From: Akkermansiaceae bacterium | Lineage (GTDB): Bacteria; Verrucomicrobiota; Verrucomicrobiia; Verrucomicrobiales; Akkermansiaceae | DNA: 42,243 nucleotides | Direction of reading: 5' to 3' | Assembly (NCBI GenBank): GCA_029242935.1 | Contig: JAQWSX010000053.1 | Coordinates: 1-42,243, forward strand | Part shown: one piece after another, positions 1-7,101 of the stretch | Layout of the letters: each line of letters starts with the position of its first letter | Numbering within the stretch: position 1 is the stretch's first letter | The notes under the pieces: model-generated | The model's database searches: none | Told to the model about the DNA's origin: nothing | The model's input: only the letters and a program-made list of their open reading frames with translations | Translations under genes and position numbers: made by a program

Positions 1-244
1 CATCCACGTATTCCGAGACCTTCTCCCGTAAGCTGAGGAGGCCCAGATTGGAGGTGTAACTCGTCTCCCCTTTTTCCAGAGAGTAAATAGCCGCCTCCCG
101 AATCGACCAAGGTGTCGCAAAGTCGGGCTCTCCAACCCCCAGAGAAATGACATCATCGCGCCCGATCACGAGCTCGAAAAAGTCCCGGATTCCCGAACGT
201 GGAATGGTTTGCAAGTGAGTTGCCAATTTCGAGTCAATATCCAT
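1..244 (-). CDS. Class I/II aminotransferase, N-terminal part (cut by window edge)
   Basis: The first 81 codons of a pyridoxal-phosphate aminotransferase of fold type I; the rest lies beyond position 1. Translation from the ATG at 244 gives MDIDSKLATHLQTIPRSGIR, followed by the hallmark segment SLGVGEPDFATPWSIREAA and then KGETSYTSNLGLLSLREKV, which is the substrate-side N-terminal region of aspartate/aromatic aminotransferases of the AspC/PatA type. The catalytic lysine is not in the window. The start is 11 bases after the stop of the Lrp/AsnC regulator on the same strand, so the two are probably co-transcribed and the regulator may sense an amino acid handled by this enzyme (inference). Exact substrate cannot be told from this fragment. 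Confidence 0.88.
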   Translation of the reverse strand, partial: MDIDSKLATHLQTIPRSGIRDFFELVIGRDDVISLGVGEPDFATPWSIREAAIYSLEKGETSYTSNLGLLSLREKVSEYVD

Positions 245-255
245 CGCAATGTTTG

Positions 256-735
256 CTAGGGAACAACCGGAAGACGAGATGCACCTGAGTTTTCACCGAA
301 AATGAATCCCTTCTCTTTGTATGACTTCAACCTGAAGTGAGTTGCGGTCGAAATGACGCCCTCAATCGTACTAAGTTTCTCGGAGACAAAGGCTGCCACC
401 GATAAAAGATCTTTTCCTTCGACCATTACGAGCAGGTCGTATCCACCGCTGATCAGATAACAGCTAGTTATCTGTTCAAAGCGGGAAATCCGGCGAGCGA
501 GACGATCAAATCCTCCTCCACGTTCTGGAGTGAGTCGAACTTCGATAAAAGCCGTCACGTCATCATCACCATCGAGAGCCGGATCGATCATGGCACGATA
601 ACCGCGAATTGTCCCATCCTCCTCCCAGGCCGCAATCTGAGACGCTACCGCTTCTTCCGAGGAGGATATCTGGGCTGCCAAATCAGCATCGGACTGGCGC
701 GCGTTGCGCCTGAGAAGGTCAAGAAGTTGGTTCAT
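256..735 (-). CDS. Lrp/AsnC family transcriptional regulator
   Basis: A 159-residue protein with the two-part Lrp/AsnC plan: an N-terminal winged helix-turn-helix (about residues 1-55, with LLDLLRRNARQSDADLAAQI at the start) and a C-terminal RAM/AsnC ligand-binding domain (about 60-145), where the conserved ISGGYDLLVMVEG strand-turn-strand is visible. Family members bind DNA as dimers or octamers and respond to amino acids. It starts 16 bases after the phosphofructokinase stop and ends 11 bases before an aminotransferase start, a common pairing that suggests local regulation of amino-acid metabolism. No Shine-Dalgarno sequence precedes the ATG. The specific ligand is unknown. Confidence 0.9.
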   Translation of the reverse strand: MNQLLDLLRRNARQSDADLAAQISSSEEAVASQIAAWEEDGTIRGYRAMIDPALDGDDDVTAFIEVRLTPERGGGFDRLARRISRFEQITSCYLISGGYDLLVMVEGKDLLSVAAFVSEKLSTIEGVISTATHFRLKSYKEKGFIFGENSGASRLPVVP

Positions 736-751
736 ATCAGTATTTCAAAAA

Positions 752-1825
752 TTAGTCGCCAAAACACACGCCAACTGCCCGGGCAGCTTTTACAACTTCA
801 GTGTCAGATTCGACGAGCCGGAGCTCTTCCACAGCCTCCTTAATAGGTACCGAACCAACGTGATAGCTGTGATAACTCACCATTTGACCGAACTTGCCTT
901 CTCCGGCAAGTTGTGCAGCCATTACGCCAAAACGAATTCCCAAAATTCGGTCAAGTGGCGTCGGCGTTCCTCCCCGTTGAATGTGTCCCAAAGTCGTGCA
1001 GCGAGTCTCTTTGCCAGTCAGCTCGCTAATCTTGCTGGCCACCTGCTCACCCATACCTCCAAGACGAACTTCGCCACCACGATTGTCGTCTACCGTCGCC
1101 AGATGTCCGTCGGGATTCTTGGCGCCCTCGGCCACGACCACCAGCGAACTTGTGTAACCCATTGCCTCGCGCCTCTTGAGGTGCTCGGCCACTTTTTCGT
1201 AAGTAAAAGCAATCTCAGGGAGAAGAATAACATTGGCAGCTCCAGCCATACCACCCCACAAAGCGATCCAACCCGCGTGACGGCCCATGACCTCGAGAAC
1301 CATCACACGCTTGTGGCTTTGAGCCGTGGTGTAAAGTCGATCAAGGCCATCTACCACTGTGCTCACCGCACTATCGAAGCCGAAGGTCATTGAAGTGGCC
1401 TTGAGATCGTTATCGATCGTTTTGGGCACCCCGACAATCGGCCAGCCTTGCTCGTAAAGTTGATTTGCGGTCGTCAATGAACCATCACCGCCGACCACCA
1501 CCAGAGCTCCAATTTCAAGCTGATCCAGGGTCTTCTTAGCTCGATCAACAATTTCCTGAGGCACTCGGGCAATATCGCCCTCACCAATCTTTGCGGCAAA
1601 GTTTCCCTTGTTGGTGGTTCCAAGAATGGTGCCACCCTGCTTGAGGATCCCCTCAGTATCCTTAGGATTTAGGAAGGTAAAATCCCCGGGAGGAAGAAGT
1701 CCTTCAAAGCCATCTCTAAAACCGATGGTTTCCCAGCCTCTAGAAGCCGCAGCACCAACAACTCCGTGAATAACTGCATTCAGCCCCGGGCAATCGCCCC
1801 CGCAATTAAGAATTCCAATCCTCAT
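752..1825 (-). CDS. pfkA: 6-phosphofructokinase, probably ATP-dependent
   Basis: Phosphorylates fructose 6-phosphate to fructose 1,6-bisphosphate in glycolysis. 357 residues, typical for the bacterial PFK family. Visible motifs are GGDCPGLNAVIHG (residues 9-21), GGDGS (112-116), the catalytic PKTIDND (134-140, Asp138 as base), and the substrate-binding MGRHAGWIA (180-188). Gly115 corresponds to E. coli Gly104, which favours ATP, whereas Lys135 corresponds to E. coli Gly124 and is the residue usual in pyrophosphate enzymes. This Gly/Lys mix is known in the group III PFKs, some of which use ATP, so the donor is inferred to be ATP but not certain. The gene lies 27 bases after the D-Ala-D-Ala carboxypeptidase stop and 16 bases before the regulator. 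Confidence 0.93.
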   Translation of the reverse strand: MRIGILNCGGDCPGLNAVIHGVVGAAASRGWETIGFRDGFEGLLPPGDFTFLNPKDTEGILKQGGTILGTTNKGNFAAKIGEGDIARVPQEIVDRAKKTLDQLEIGALVVVGGDGSLTTANQLYEQGWPIVGVPKTIDNDLKATSMTFGFDSAVSTVVDGLDRLYTTAQSHKRVMVLEVMGRHAGWIALWGGMAGAANVILLPEIAFTYEKVAEHLKRREAMGYTSSLVVVAEGAKNPDGHLATVDDNRGGEVRLGGMGEQVASKISELTGKETRCTTLGHIQRGGTPTPLDRILGIRFGVMAAQLAGEGKFGQMVSYHSYHVGSVPIKEAVEELRLVESDTEVVKAARAVGVCFGD

Positions 1826-1852
1826 GATTTAATGTGTGTGAAAATTTTCGAT

Positions 1853-2815
1853 TTATTGAGGCTTGGGAACAATCAGCAACTCGCGTGCCTCTTGTACAGG
1901 TTGACCCTGCAGCTGCCAGCTGTCATAGGCAGCCCACCCCTGATTAATCAAGGTTTGCGTGATCCCCCATCGATCTGGACTCCCAAGCGCAATGGTAATC
2001 AGACGGCGTCCCGTCAGCTGAGTTGCTCCGGTCGGAAGCTTGCGCACGATGGGCTTCTTTTCCGAACTTGTTGCCGCACATGGCCCCGCCAGCACCGTGT
2101 TTCCGCTCTTAATCCCGTTCACATTCCCGCGACCGATCATCGCGTGGGTGTTGCGAACCTTGAAAGACCGCTTTTGATTCACTCGAAAGGATGAAATCGT
2201 CCGTTCGGTCTGCTTTACGTAAAACTGAAAACCTGGATCGCGCATTGCATAAATGGCCAGACGCGCCATATCGCGCGCAGTCGAAATCCCCTGTGACCTA
2301 TTTACATCCATCCCATGTGGATTGACGAAGCGAGTCTGCTGCATGCCAAGCCCACGAGCGAGGTTGTTCATTTCGGTCACGAATGCCGCCTCGGGTGACA
2401 ATCCCCCAGAACGGCTCTGAATCGAGCGTCCAGCATGGTCCGCCAGGGTGGTGGCGGCCACATTGTCGGAACCCAAAAGCATGGAATACATCGCCTCTCG
2501 CAACGAAATCCGATCCCCCGGAATAAGTCCCATTGGATTGAACCCACCGATTAACGCGGTTCCCTGAGGCACAATAGCAATCTCTGCCATACTAGCTCCG
2601 CTCAATTTGGCCCAATCCAAAACCACCATCGCAGTGGCAATCTTAGTCAAACTAGCTACAGGCCTTCTTTTCTCCGCATTCAGCTCCAGCACGATCTTCC
2701 CGCTGTAGGATTCCACCGCTATGTAGCTTTCCCGACCCTGCGTTACTCCAATCAAGAAACATAGAAGAGCGAGCAAACACTTCGAAAAGCTGAATATCTT
2801 GAAGCGAACTTCCAT
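1853..2815 (-). CDS. D-alanyl-D-alanine carboxypeptidase (S11 family)
   Basis: A serine peptidase of the PBP5/DacA type that trims the terminal D-Ala from peptidoglycan stem peptides outside the cytoplasmic membrane. The three active-site motifs are visible in a 320-residue protein: SLTK (55-58), SDN (116-118) and KSG (236-238, a KSG variant of the usual KTG). The NPHGMD segment after the second motif is also family-typical. I chose the ATG at 2815 because it gives a clean signal peptide (MEVRFKIFSFSKCLLALLCF, then a short polar region). A TTG at 2881 would add 22 residues, including an implausible polar head. The C-terminal extension that anchors DacA to the membrane is not obvious. First gene of the apparent carboxypeptidase-pfkA-regulator-aminotransferase run. 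Confidence 0.88.
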   Translation of the reverse strand: MEVRFKIFSFSKCLLALLCFLIGVTQGRESYIAVESYSGKIVLELNAEKRRPVASLTKIATAMVVLDWAKLSGASMAEIAIVPQGTALIGGFNPMGLIPGDRISLREAMYSMLLGSDNVAATTLADHAGRSIQSRSGGLSPEAAFVTEMNNLARGLGMQQTRFVNPHGMDVNRSQGISTARDMARLAIYAMRDPGFQFYVKQTERTISSFRVNQKRSFKVRNTHAMIGRGNVNGIKSGNTVLAGPCAATSSEKKPIVRKLPTGATQLTGRRLITIALGSPDRWGITQTLINQGWAAYDSWQLQGQPVQEARELLIVPKPQ

Positions 2816-3160
2816 AACGACGGTCAGAATCCTAGTGAAGCGCGGGCTTAAGTCGAGATTTGGCAAAGGAATTTTTTTCAAGGCTTCCGCTCCGTGACAG
2901 ACCCTAACCTCAATCAGGCCACGAGAAGGTGGTGATAATCGATGTTAAGGCTAGTTTCAGCTTTGGACTTTTTAACTACGACAAGAAATTCCTCTTCAGT
3001 TCTGTGGGATACCAACACAAAATTGTTTAGCAACTTACCCCTTCCGAGCCAACCCCCAATCCCTCGATTGCCCTAGCACATCGAGATTGAGAGATTTTTC
3101 GCTCCAACCGCCAATTTTCCATTGCCAAGCTTCAAGTTCTTCGGTGGAATAGAAACCGTA

Positions 3161-3589
3161 ATGAGAAAGCTCCTACTGATCACACTCACCATCGGCTTTG
3201 CCATTCCCGCACAGGCTGACATCCAAGCCCCTCCGGGAACCAAATATAGTTCTTCGCGTAAGCTCGGACGGGCTGTCGCAAATATCCTTTATGGAGTCAC
3301 CGAGATTCCCGAGCAAATGGTTCGGAAATCCGAAACCGAAGGCCGCAGGTCGGGCTGGTCCCATGGGATTGTCGACGGTTCACGTCGTGCCCTCAAGCGT
3401 ATTGGCTACGGCGTATACGAGCTCGTGACTTTCCACAGCCCCACTCATCACGGCACCTTCAAGCCACCATATACTCGCTGTGGTGCTGACGACCGGATTG
3501 AAATGAATCCTCGAGACGGGCTTTCTGAATTTCCACCTGAGCTTGGTTTCGAGACCTACTTCTCCCACTCACGCTCTCAGAAGTGGTAG
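3161..3589 (+). CDS. Exosortase-system-associated-like secreted protein (TIGR04073-like)
   Basis: A 142-residue exported protein with signal peptide MRKLLLITLTIGFAIPAQA. The mature part has the pattern RKLGRAVANILYGVTEIPEQ followed by a glycine-spaced basic segment (GWSHGIVDGSRRALKRIGYG) and YELVTFHSP. That matches my recollection of the TIGR04073 family found in Verrucomicrobiota with exosortase (EpsH/XrtA-like) systems; the assignment is by eye. A TTG at 3122 extends the frame, but the ATG at 3161 gives the correct signal peptide. It stands alone and is followed by a strong bidirectional terminator. Molecular function is unknown, and no exosortase or PEP-CTERM protein is encoded in this window. 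Confidence 0.72.
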   Translation: MRKLLLITLTIGFAIPAQADIQAPPGTKYSSSRKLGRAVANILYGVTEIPEQMVRKSETEGRRSGWSHGIVDGSRRALKRIGYGVYELVTFHSPTHHGTFKPPYTRCGADDRIEMNPRDGLSEFPPELGFETYFSHSRSQKW

Positions 3590-3611
3590 AAACCGCTCCT
3601 TGCTAGTTTTC

Positions 3612-3644
3612 AAAAAGCCGCCTTCTTCGGAATGCGGCTTTTTT
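3612..3644. terminator. Bidirectional rho-independent terminator
   Basis: The arms AAAAAGCCGC (3612-3621) and GCGGCTTTTTT (3634-3644) pair as a GC-rich stem flanked by an A-tract on one side and a T-tract on the other, so it can end transcription from the secreted-protein gene on the plus strand and from the small gene at 3719-3901 on the minus strand. Confidence 0.85.
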
Positions 3645-3718
3645 CATCTCCTTTCGTTCGCTCCACTTAAAAAACTTCCTTACGATTGCGGAGCCAAACC
3701 CAGGCGAGATTCCCGCCG

Positions 3719-3901
3719 CTACGAAGAAACACCTTCGGCCCACAGTCCCTGACTGAAAAAAGCACTTTGCTCCAGTCCCCTCTCATGTTGTTTCATGAGT
3801 TGTCGAACGAGATTCGGTGCTGAACCCATCACAATACCCTGCTTATCTCTATCAATTAACGATCCAGCGACCAGCCAGCCAAGGCAGTCGAAGATGAACA
3901 T
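3719..3901 (-). CDS. Small protein of unknown function (60 aa)
   Basis: A 60-codon frame starting MFIFDCLGWLVAGSLIDRDK, with a short hydrophobic N-terminal stretch and then an amphipathic, charged part (NLVRQLMKQHERGLEQ). What argues for a real gene is the start context: GGAG sits 8 bases before the ATG (minus-strand CTGGAGATCTAAATG), one of the few clear Shine-Dalgarno sequences in the window, and a terminator with a T-tract on this strand follows at 3612-3644. I do not recognise a family. It is not long enough to exclude chance from coding statistics alone, and no homology search was possible. It could be a small membrane-associated protein. Confidence 0.5.
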   Translation of the reverse strand: MFIFDCLGWLVAGSLIDRDKQGIVMGSAPNLVRQLMKQHERGLEQSAFFSQGLWAEGVSS

Positions 3902-4137
3902 TTAGATCTCCAGATTGACAAAACATTTCGCCGTTGCAAGTTCACGGCGTATCTCACAGCCATCTTCTCCTTCTAAGGAGCGAGTTTCTCTGGCTCGCTT
4001 TATCTGCAATTTAAAACCATCGTGTAAAAAAAATTAATCTCAGCTGATTCCCGCCTTCCTCTCACTCTTTTCGATTTCAGGTCCTCGTGACAAATTTCCG
4101 CTGAAAATTTTCCCAACTATTTCCCTGATCATAAACC

Positions 4138-4896
4138 ATGCGTATTTTCATTCTTCTCGCCACTCTCCTTTTTTCAGCTGCCCCGCTTGCCGCCCGAATA
4201 TGGAAAAGTGCTTCCGGTGGTAAATCCTTCGATGCCTCCTATGTTTCCAACGATGGCAAGCTGGTCACGCTTAGAAAAGGCGGACGAATTTTGACCTTCT
4301 CAATCGCCAAGCTCCACGCCGATGACAAAGCATGGTTAAAGGCCAATCACCCACCCAAGAAAAAGGAAAAGGGCGCCAAAAATACGGCCGCAGCAGCGCC
4401 CAGAGGAGCTGCTTTCGACACTCTCGAATTTGGCGACAGCCGCAAGGAGGTCGTCGAAAAGCTTAGCACCAGCTCAAGTGTTGTATCATCCGTCCCGGCA
4501 GCCATGATTGCCCGGGTCGGGCTCAATGGAACCTTTAAGACAAAGCAAACAATCGGAGGACTTCACTGTTACCTTTACTTTGACTGGGACGATAATGCCA
4601 AACTCAAAGAAGTCACCCTACGGACAAAAGGGAAATCACTCGACGCATACAGTGGGACCCTCAGAGGTAACTGGACCGAGCTTATCAATCTTCTCACCAT
4701 TCTGCATGGCGATGCGGTGCAAGGCGCCCCCTATCCCAATTCAGCCGACCTCCAAGACGGGCTCATTTTGGGATCCCACCTTTGGCGAACTGAGGACGAA
4801 CACTCCGTCCTCCTCGGCACGGGACAAGATGGCAATCTCTATTCCGTTGTTGTTCGTATTACCAACGAGCGCATCAAGGCTAATCCCACCGGTTGA
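4138..4896 (+). CDS. Secreted protein with SHD1-like domain
   Basis: 252 residues with a signal peptide (MRIFILLATLLFSAAPLAA). Residues about 20-72 (IWKSASGGKSFDASYVSNDG, then KLVTLRKGGRILTFSIAKLHADDKAWL in two steps) have the pattern of the SLA1-homology-1-like (SHD1) domain that is common in secreted PVC proteins. A basic, Ala-rich linker (KKKEKGAKNTAAAAP) leads to a C-terminal domain of about 150 residues beginning AFDTLEFGDSRKEVVEKL that I do not recognise; it has a small, mixed alpha/beta look. The 3' end overlaps the 3' end of miaA by 17 bases on opposite strands. Role unknown, probably envelope-associated. Confidence 0.75.
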   Translation: MRIFILLATLLFSAAPLAARIWKSASGGKSFDASYVSNDGKLVTLRKGGRILTFSIAKLHADDKAWLKANHPPKKKEKGAKNTAAAAPRGAAFDTLEFGDSRKEVVEKLSTSSSVVSSVPAAMIARVGLNGTFKTKQTIGGLHCYLYFDWDDNAKLKEVTLRTKGKSLDAYSGTLRGNWTELINLLTILHGDAVQGAPYPNSADLQDGLILGSHLWRTEDEHSVLLGTGQDGNLYSVVVRITNERIKANPTG

Positions 4897-5770
4897 TTTC
4901 CGCAACCTTCCTAGCGAGTGGCAAGCTTCCATCGACCGAACGCAACCAACTTTCCCGCCTGAACCAATTGCGCTGCCGCTTTGCGTATTGTCGCGTCGAA
5001 ATCGTGATCCGCTCCTCGCATTCTGCGAGTGTCATTTCCCCATTCAGGTAGGCATCGATTTCGCGAACTCCTATCGCCTGCCGAATTGTTCCGGCTTCGG
5101 GAGGAAGCCCTTTCACCTCATTGATTGCTCCAGAGTCAAGCATGACCCGCGTCCTTAAGCCAATTCGTTCGCCCAGAATCTCACGCGGCCAAGTCAGGAC
5201 GATCCCTTTCAGCCCCTCCAACAAAGTTGGGTCCTCAAAGTTTTGACGAAGTTCGGAAGCTTTCCCTCCAGTGACGAGACAGATTTCGAGCGCTCGCGAA
5301 AGATGCCTCCGATTCTGAGAATTCTGCCGCACAGCCTCATCCGGATCCAGCTCCTTCAAGCGTTTATAAATTTCCTCCACCGACCAATCTTCCAGTTCCG
5401 CCCTGATCCCCTCATCTCCCGGTGGCGCCTCGGCTATTCCATGTGTGAGAAACTTGAGATACAAACCCGAGCCGCCCACCACGATCGCCGTCTTTCCGCG
5501 GCTTTCAATTTCTTCGATTACTGGATTGGCCAAAGCCGCATACTTGGCGGCATCCATCGATTCGTTAGCACCTACAACCCCAAAAAGATAGTGCGGACAA
5601 GTCTTCTGTTCCTCATCCGAAGGCGCGGCACTGAGAATTTCAAGCCCGCGGTAAACCTGGAAGGCATCACCATTCACAATTTCCCCATCCCAAGCCTTGG
5701 CAAGCGCCAGAGCAAGAGCCGTCTTGCCAGAAGCAGTCGGCCCGCACAGAAAAAATCGTGAAGGAATCAC
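4880..5770 (-). CDS. miaA: tRNA dimethylallyltransferase
   Basis: Transfers a dimethylallyl group to N6 of adenosine 37 in tRNAs that read codons starting with U. 296 residues, close to the usual ~300. Visible motifs are the P-loop GPTASGKT (10-17), VVGGSGLYLKFL (98-108), the RRHLSRALEICLVTGG helix and the C-terminal TRQYAKRQRNWFRR signature. Two early motifs are divergent: DAFQVY where DSMQVY is usual, and CPHYLFGV where PHHLID is usual; the catalytic Asp (Asp35) is kept. The start codon is GTG, only 13 bases beyond the T-tract of a strong terminator at 5784-5818, with no Shine-Dalgarno sequence in that gap. Confidence 0.94.
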   Translation of the reverse strand: MIPSRFFLCGPTASGKTALALALAKAWDGEIVNGDAFQVYRGLEILSAAPSDEEQKTCPHYLFGVVGANESMDAAKYAALANPVIEEIESRGKTAIVVGGSGLYLKFLTHGIAEAPPGDEGIRAELEDWSVEEIYKRLKELDPDEAVRQNSQNRRHLSRALEICLVTGGKASELRQNFEDPTLLEGLKGIVLTWPREILGERIGLRTRVMLDSGAINEVKGLPPEAGTIRQAIGVREIDAYLNGEMTLAECEERITISTRQYAKRQRNWFRRESWLRSVDGSLPLARKVAEINRWD

Positions 5771-5783
5771 AAGGCGAGTTTGG

Positions 5784-5818
5784 AAAAAAAAGCCCGTCCG
5801 GCAAACACCGAACGGGGC
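5784..5818 (-). terminator. Rho-independent terminator between the RRM gene and miaA
   Basis: Read on the minus strand, GCCCCGTTCGG pairs with CCGGACGGGC through ten pairs (one T-G wobble, one bulged C) around the loop TGTTTG, and is followed directly by eight T residues. It lies 21 bases after the stop of the RRM gene and 13 bases before the miaA start codon. Confidence 0.9.
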
Positions 5819-5838
5819 AAAATTTGGTTGAGAGTATA

Positions 5839-6624
5839 TTACTCCTCGTTCTCAGGGAGATTTGGCGGAGGATTTTCCTGCGGAGCCGGATCACCATCGG
5901 CATCGACAGCACCTTTCGACTTGGCACCATTTACGATGAGAGTGCGTCCCATAAAAGGCTGATCATGAAGGACTTCAACCGCACGCTTAGCCTCATCAAT
6001 TCGGGCCATTTCTACAAATCCATAGCCCTTTGATCGATGAGTATTTCGATTGTAAACGATTTCAATTTTGCGCACCGCACCCACTCCTTTAAAAAGATCC
6101 TCAAGGTCATGTTCGGCCGCATCATAGGAGAGGTTCCCAACATAAAGGCGCTGCTCTTCGACTTGCGAACTATCCGGAGTTGGACGTGGCTTTTGGCGAG
6201 CCCGGGCAGTCTTACCTCCTGAAGAGGAGCCCTTGGAACCCATACGGCCCGAGGCGTCACGCACGTTCTCTTTAGGCTGTCGGCCATTTTGCCTTATTCC
6301 TTTTTTAGCAGACTGGTTTTTCTTCGGTTCCTTGTAGAGTCCAAAGAATTTCTTAATCTTCTCGAAGAAAGTAAGGGATTTTGGTTTGGAAGAACGACGA
6401 CGCGACCCGGATCCGCTATTCCCACCATTGTTGTTTCGGCGGCGCTGATTACTGCCGTTCCCTCCACCTCCTTCACGATTTCCACCGCCCTGCCCCTGCT
6501 GATTACGGTTGCGGTTGCGGTTTCTGTTCCGGTTGCGATTTCTGTTCCGGTTGCGATGACCTGACTGATTACCCGAGCCCTGTGAGGACTGTTCGGACGA
6601 CGTGTTTCTATTTGATTCTGACAT
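5839..6624 (-). CDS. RRM RNA-binding protein with Arg/Asn-repeat N-terminus
   Basis: 261 residues. The N-terminal ~80 are low complexity: an Arg-Asn alternation at about residues 24-41, then Gly/Asn/Gln- and Arg/Ser-rich stretches. A basic linker (KKFFGLYKEPKKNQ, ~91-104) follows. A single RNA-recognition motif occupies about residues 158-236, with RNP-2 LYVGNL (160-165) and RNP-1 KGYGFVEM (199-206). Bacterial RRM proteins of this type bind single-stranded RNA and are often cold- or stress-related; that is family knowledge, not shown here. The Arg/Asn head resembles RGG-like tails of RNA helicases and may add non-specific RNA binding or drive condensation (inference). No Shine-Dalgarno is seen. 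A terminator follows the stop. Confidence 0.88.
   Translation of the reverse strand: MSESNRNTSSEQSSQGSGNQSGHRNRNRNRNRNRNRNRNRNQQGQGGGNREGGGGNGSNQRRRNNNGGNSGSGSRRRSSKPKSLTFFEKIKKFFGLYKEPKKNQSAKKGIRQNGRQPKENVRDASGRMGSKGSSSGGKTARARQKPRPTPDSSQVEEQRLYVGNLSYDAAEHDLEDLFKGVGAVRKIEIVYNRNTHRSKGYGFVEMARIDEAKRAVEVLHDQPFMGRTLIVNGAKSKGAVDADGDPAPQENPPPNLPENEE
6502..6555 (-). repeat. Three 18-bp tandem repeats coding Arg-Asn units
   Basis: Units at 6502-6519, 6520-6537 and 6538-6555 within the RRM gene; the last two differ at a single base and the first is more diverged. They encode the Arg-Asn alternation, so copy-number change would alter repeat length in frame. Confidence 0.85.
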
Positions 6625-6892
6625 TGTTCAGATTGGGCGCTAAGACCCGATAAGTGTCGAAAAGCTTCGGTCCGTGAAATCAAGCGCTCCGGAGTTACCA
6701 AATCGAACAAAACAGTGTTCGAAGCTTGGCTGAGAAGGCCTCCGGTTCATAAAAGCTGATTCAAAAACGACCGAAAAGCGGACTTCTCGACGAGTTTTTG
6801 GCCAGAACTCCGAGCAACCCGGAAAGGTTCCTGCCGAAACAATGATAGGTTTTCCTTAATTTTAGGCAAGCCGTAATCCCCCGTCTGCTTTG

Positions 6893-6930
6893 AAAATTGG
6901 CCAAAACCACCTTGTTTTCGGGCCAATTTT
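6893..6930. other. Long hairpin-forming inverted repeat in the intergenic region
   Basis: AAAATTGGCC (6893-6902) and GGCCAATTTT (6921-6930) are perfect reverse complements. Just inside them AAAAC and GTTTT pair again after a two-base CG bulge, leaving a 6-base loop. It is in the 477-bp gap between the divergent RRM and PBP2 genes. Its function is not evident; either strand could carry it as a terminator-like or protective stem. Confidence 0.7.
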
Positions 6931-6959
6931 AGACCATCCCAAGGGGAGATTAGAGCCAA

Positions 6960-6982
6960 ATTCACTCATCTTCGAAGTGAAT
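6960..6982. promoter_or_regulatory. Short dyad upstream of the PBP2 gene
   Basis: ATTCACT (6960-6966) and AGTGAAT (6976-6982) form a 7-bp inverted repeat with a 9-base spacer, followed by an A/T-rich stretch (aaaatatctaaatt). The layout suits an operator near a promoter for the PBP2 gene at 7102, but no clear -35/-10 pair could be assigned. Confidence 0.3.
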
Positions 6983-7101
6983 AAAATATCTAAATTGAGT
7001 ACTAGCGCGTCTTCCTTTTGTCAAAAATCGTGGGAACTTTCCCTAAAAATGTCATAGAGTGGGGCTGGCAAATCCTACAAATTTAACCTATCCTTTCCCG
7101 C

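Noticed and set aside
704-1393. A 229-codon open frame on the plus strand antisense to pfkA
   Set aside because: Entirely inside the opposite strand of a well-supported phosphofructokinase, Ser/His-rich composition typical of antisense shadow frames, and no recognisable domain.
3063-3085. CTCGAT...ATCGAG inverted repeat upstream of the TIGR04073-like gene
   Set aside because: Six pairs only and no clear promoter around it; insufficient to call an operator.
3979-3999. AGCGAG...CTCGCT stem in the 3902-4137 gap
   Set aside because: Only 6 bp with a 9-base loop and a weak T-tract; too short to call a terminator.
6747-6965. A 72-codon minus-strand frame in the RRM/PBP2 intergenic region
   Set aside because: It runs through the long hairpin, has no Shine-Dalgarno and its sequence looks random; more likely non-coding.
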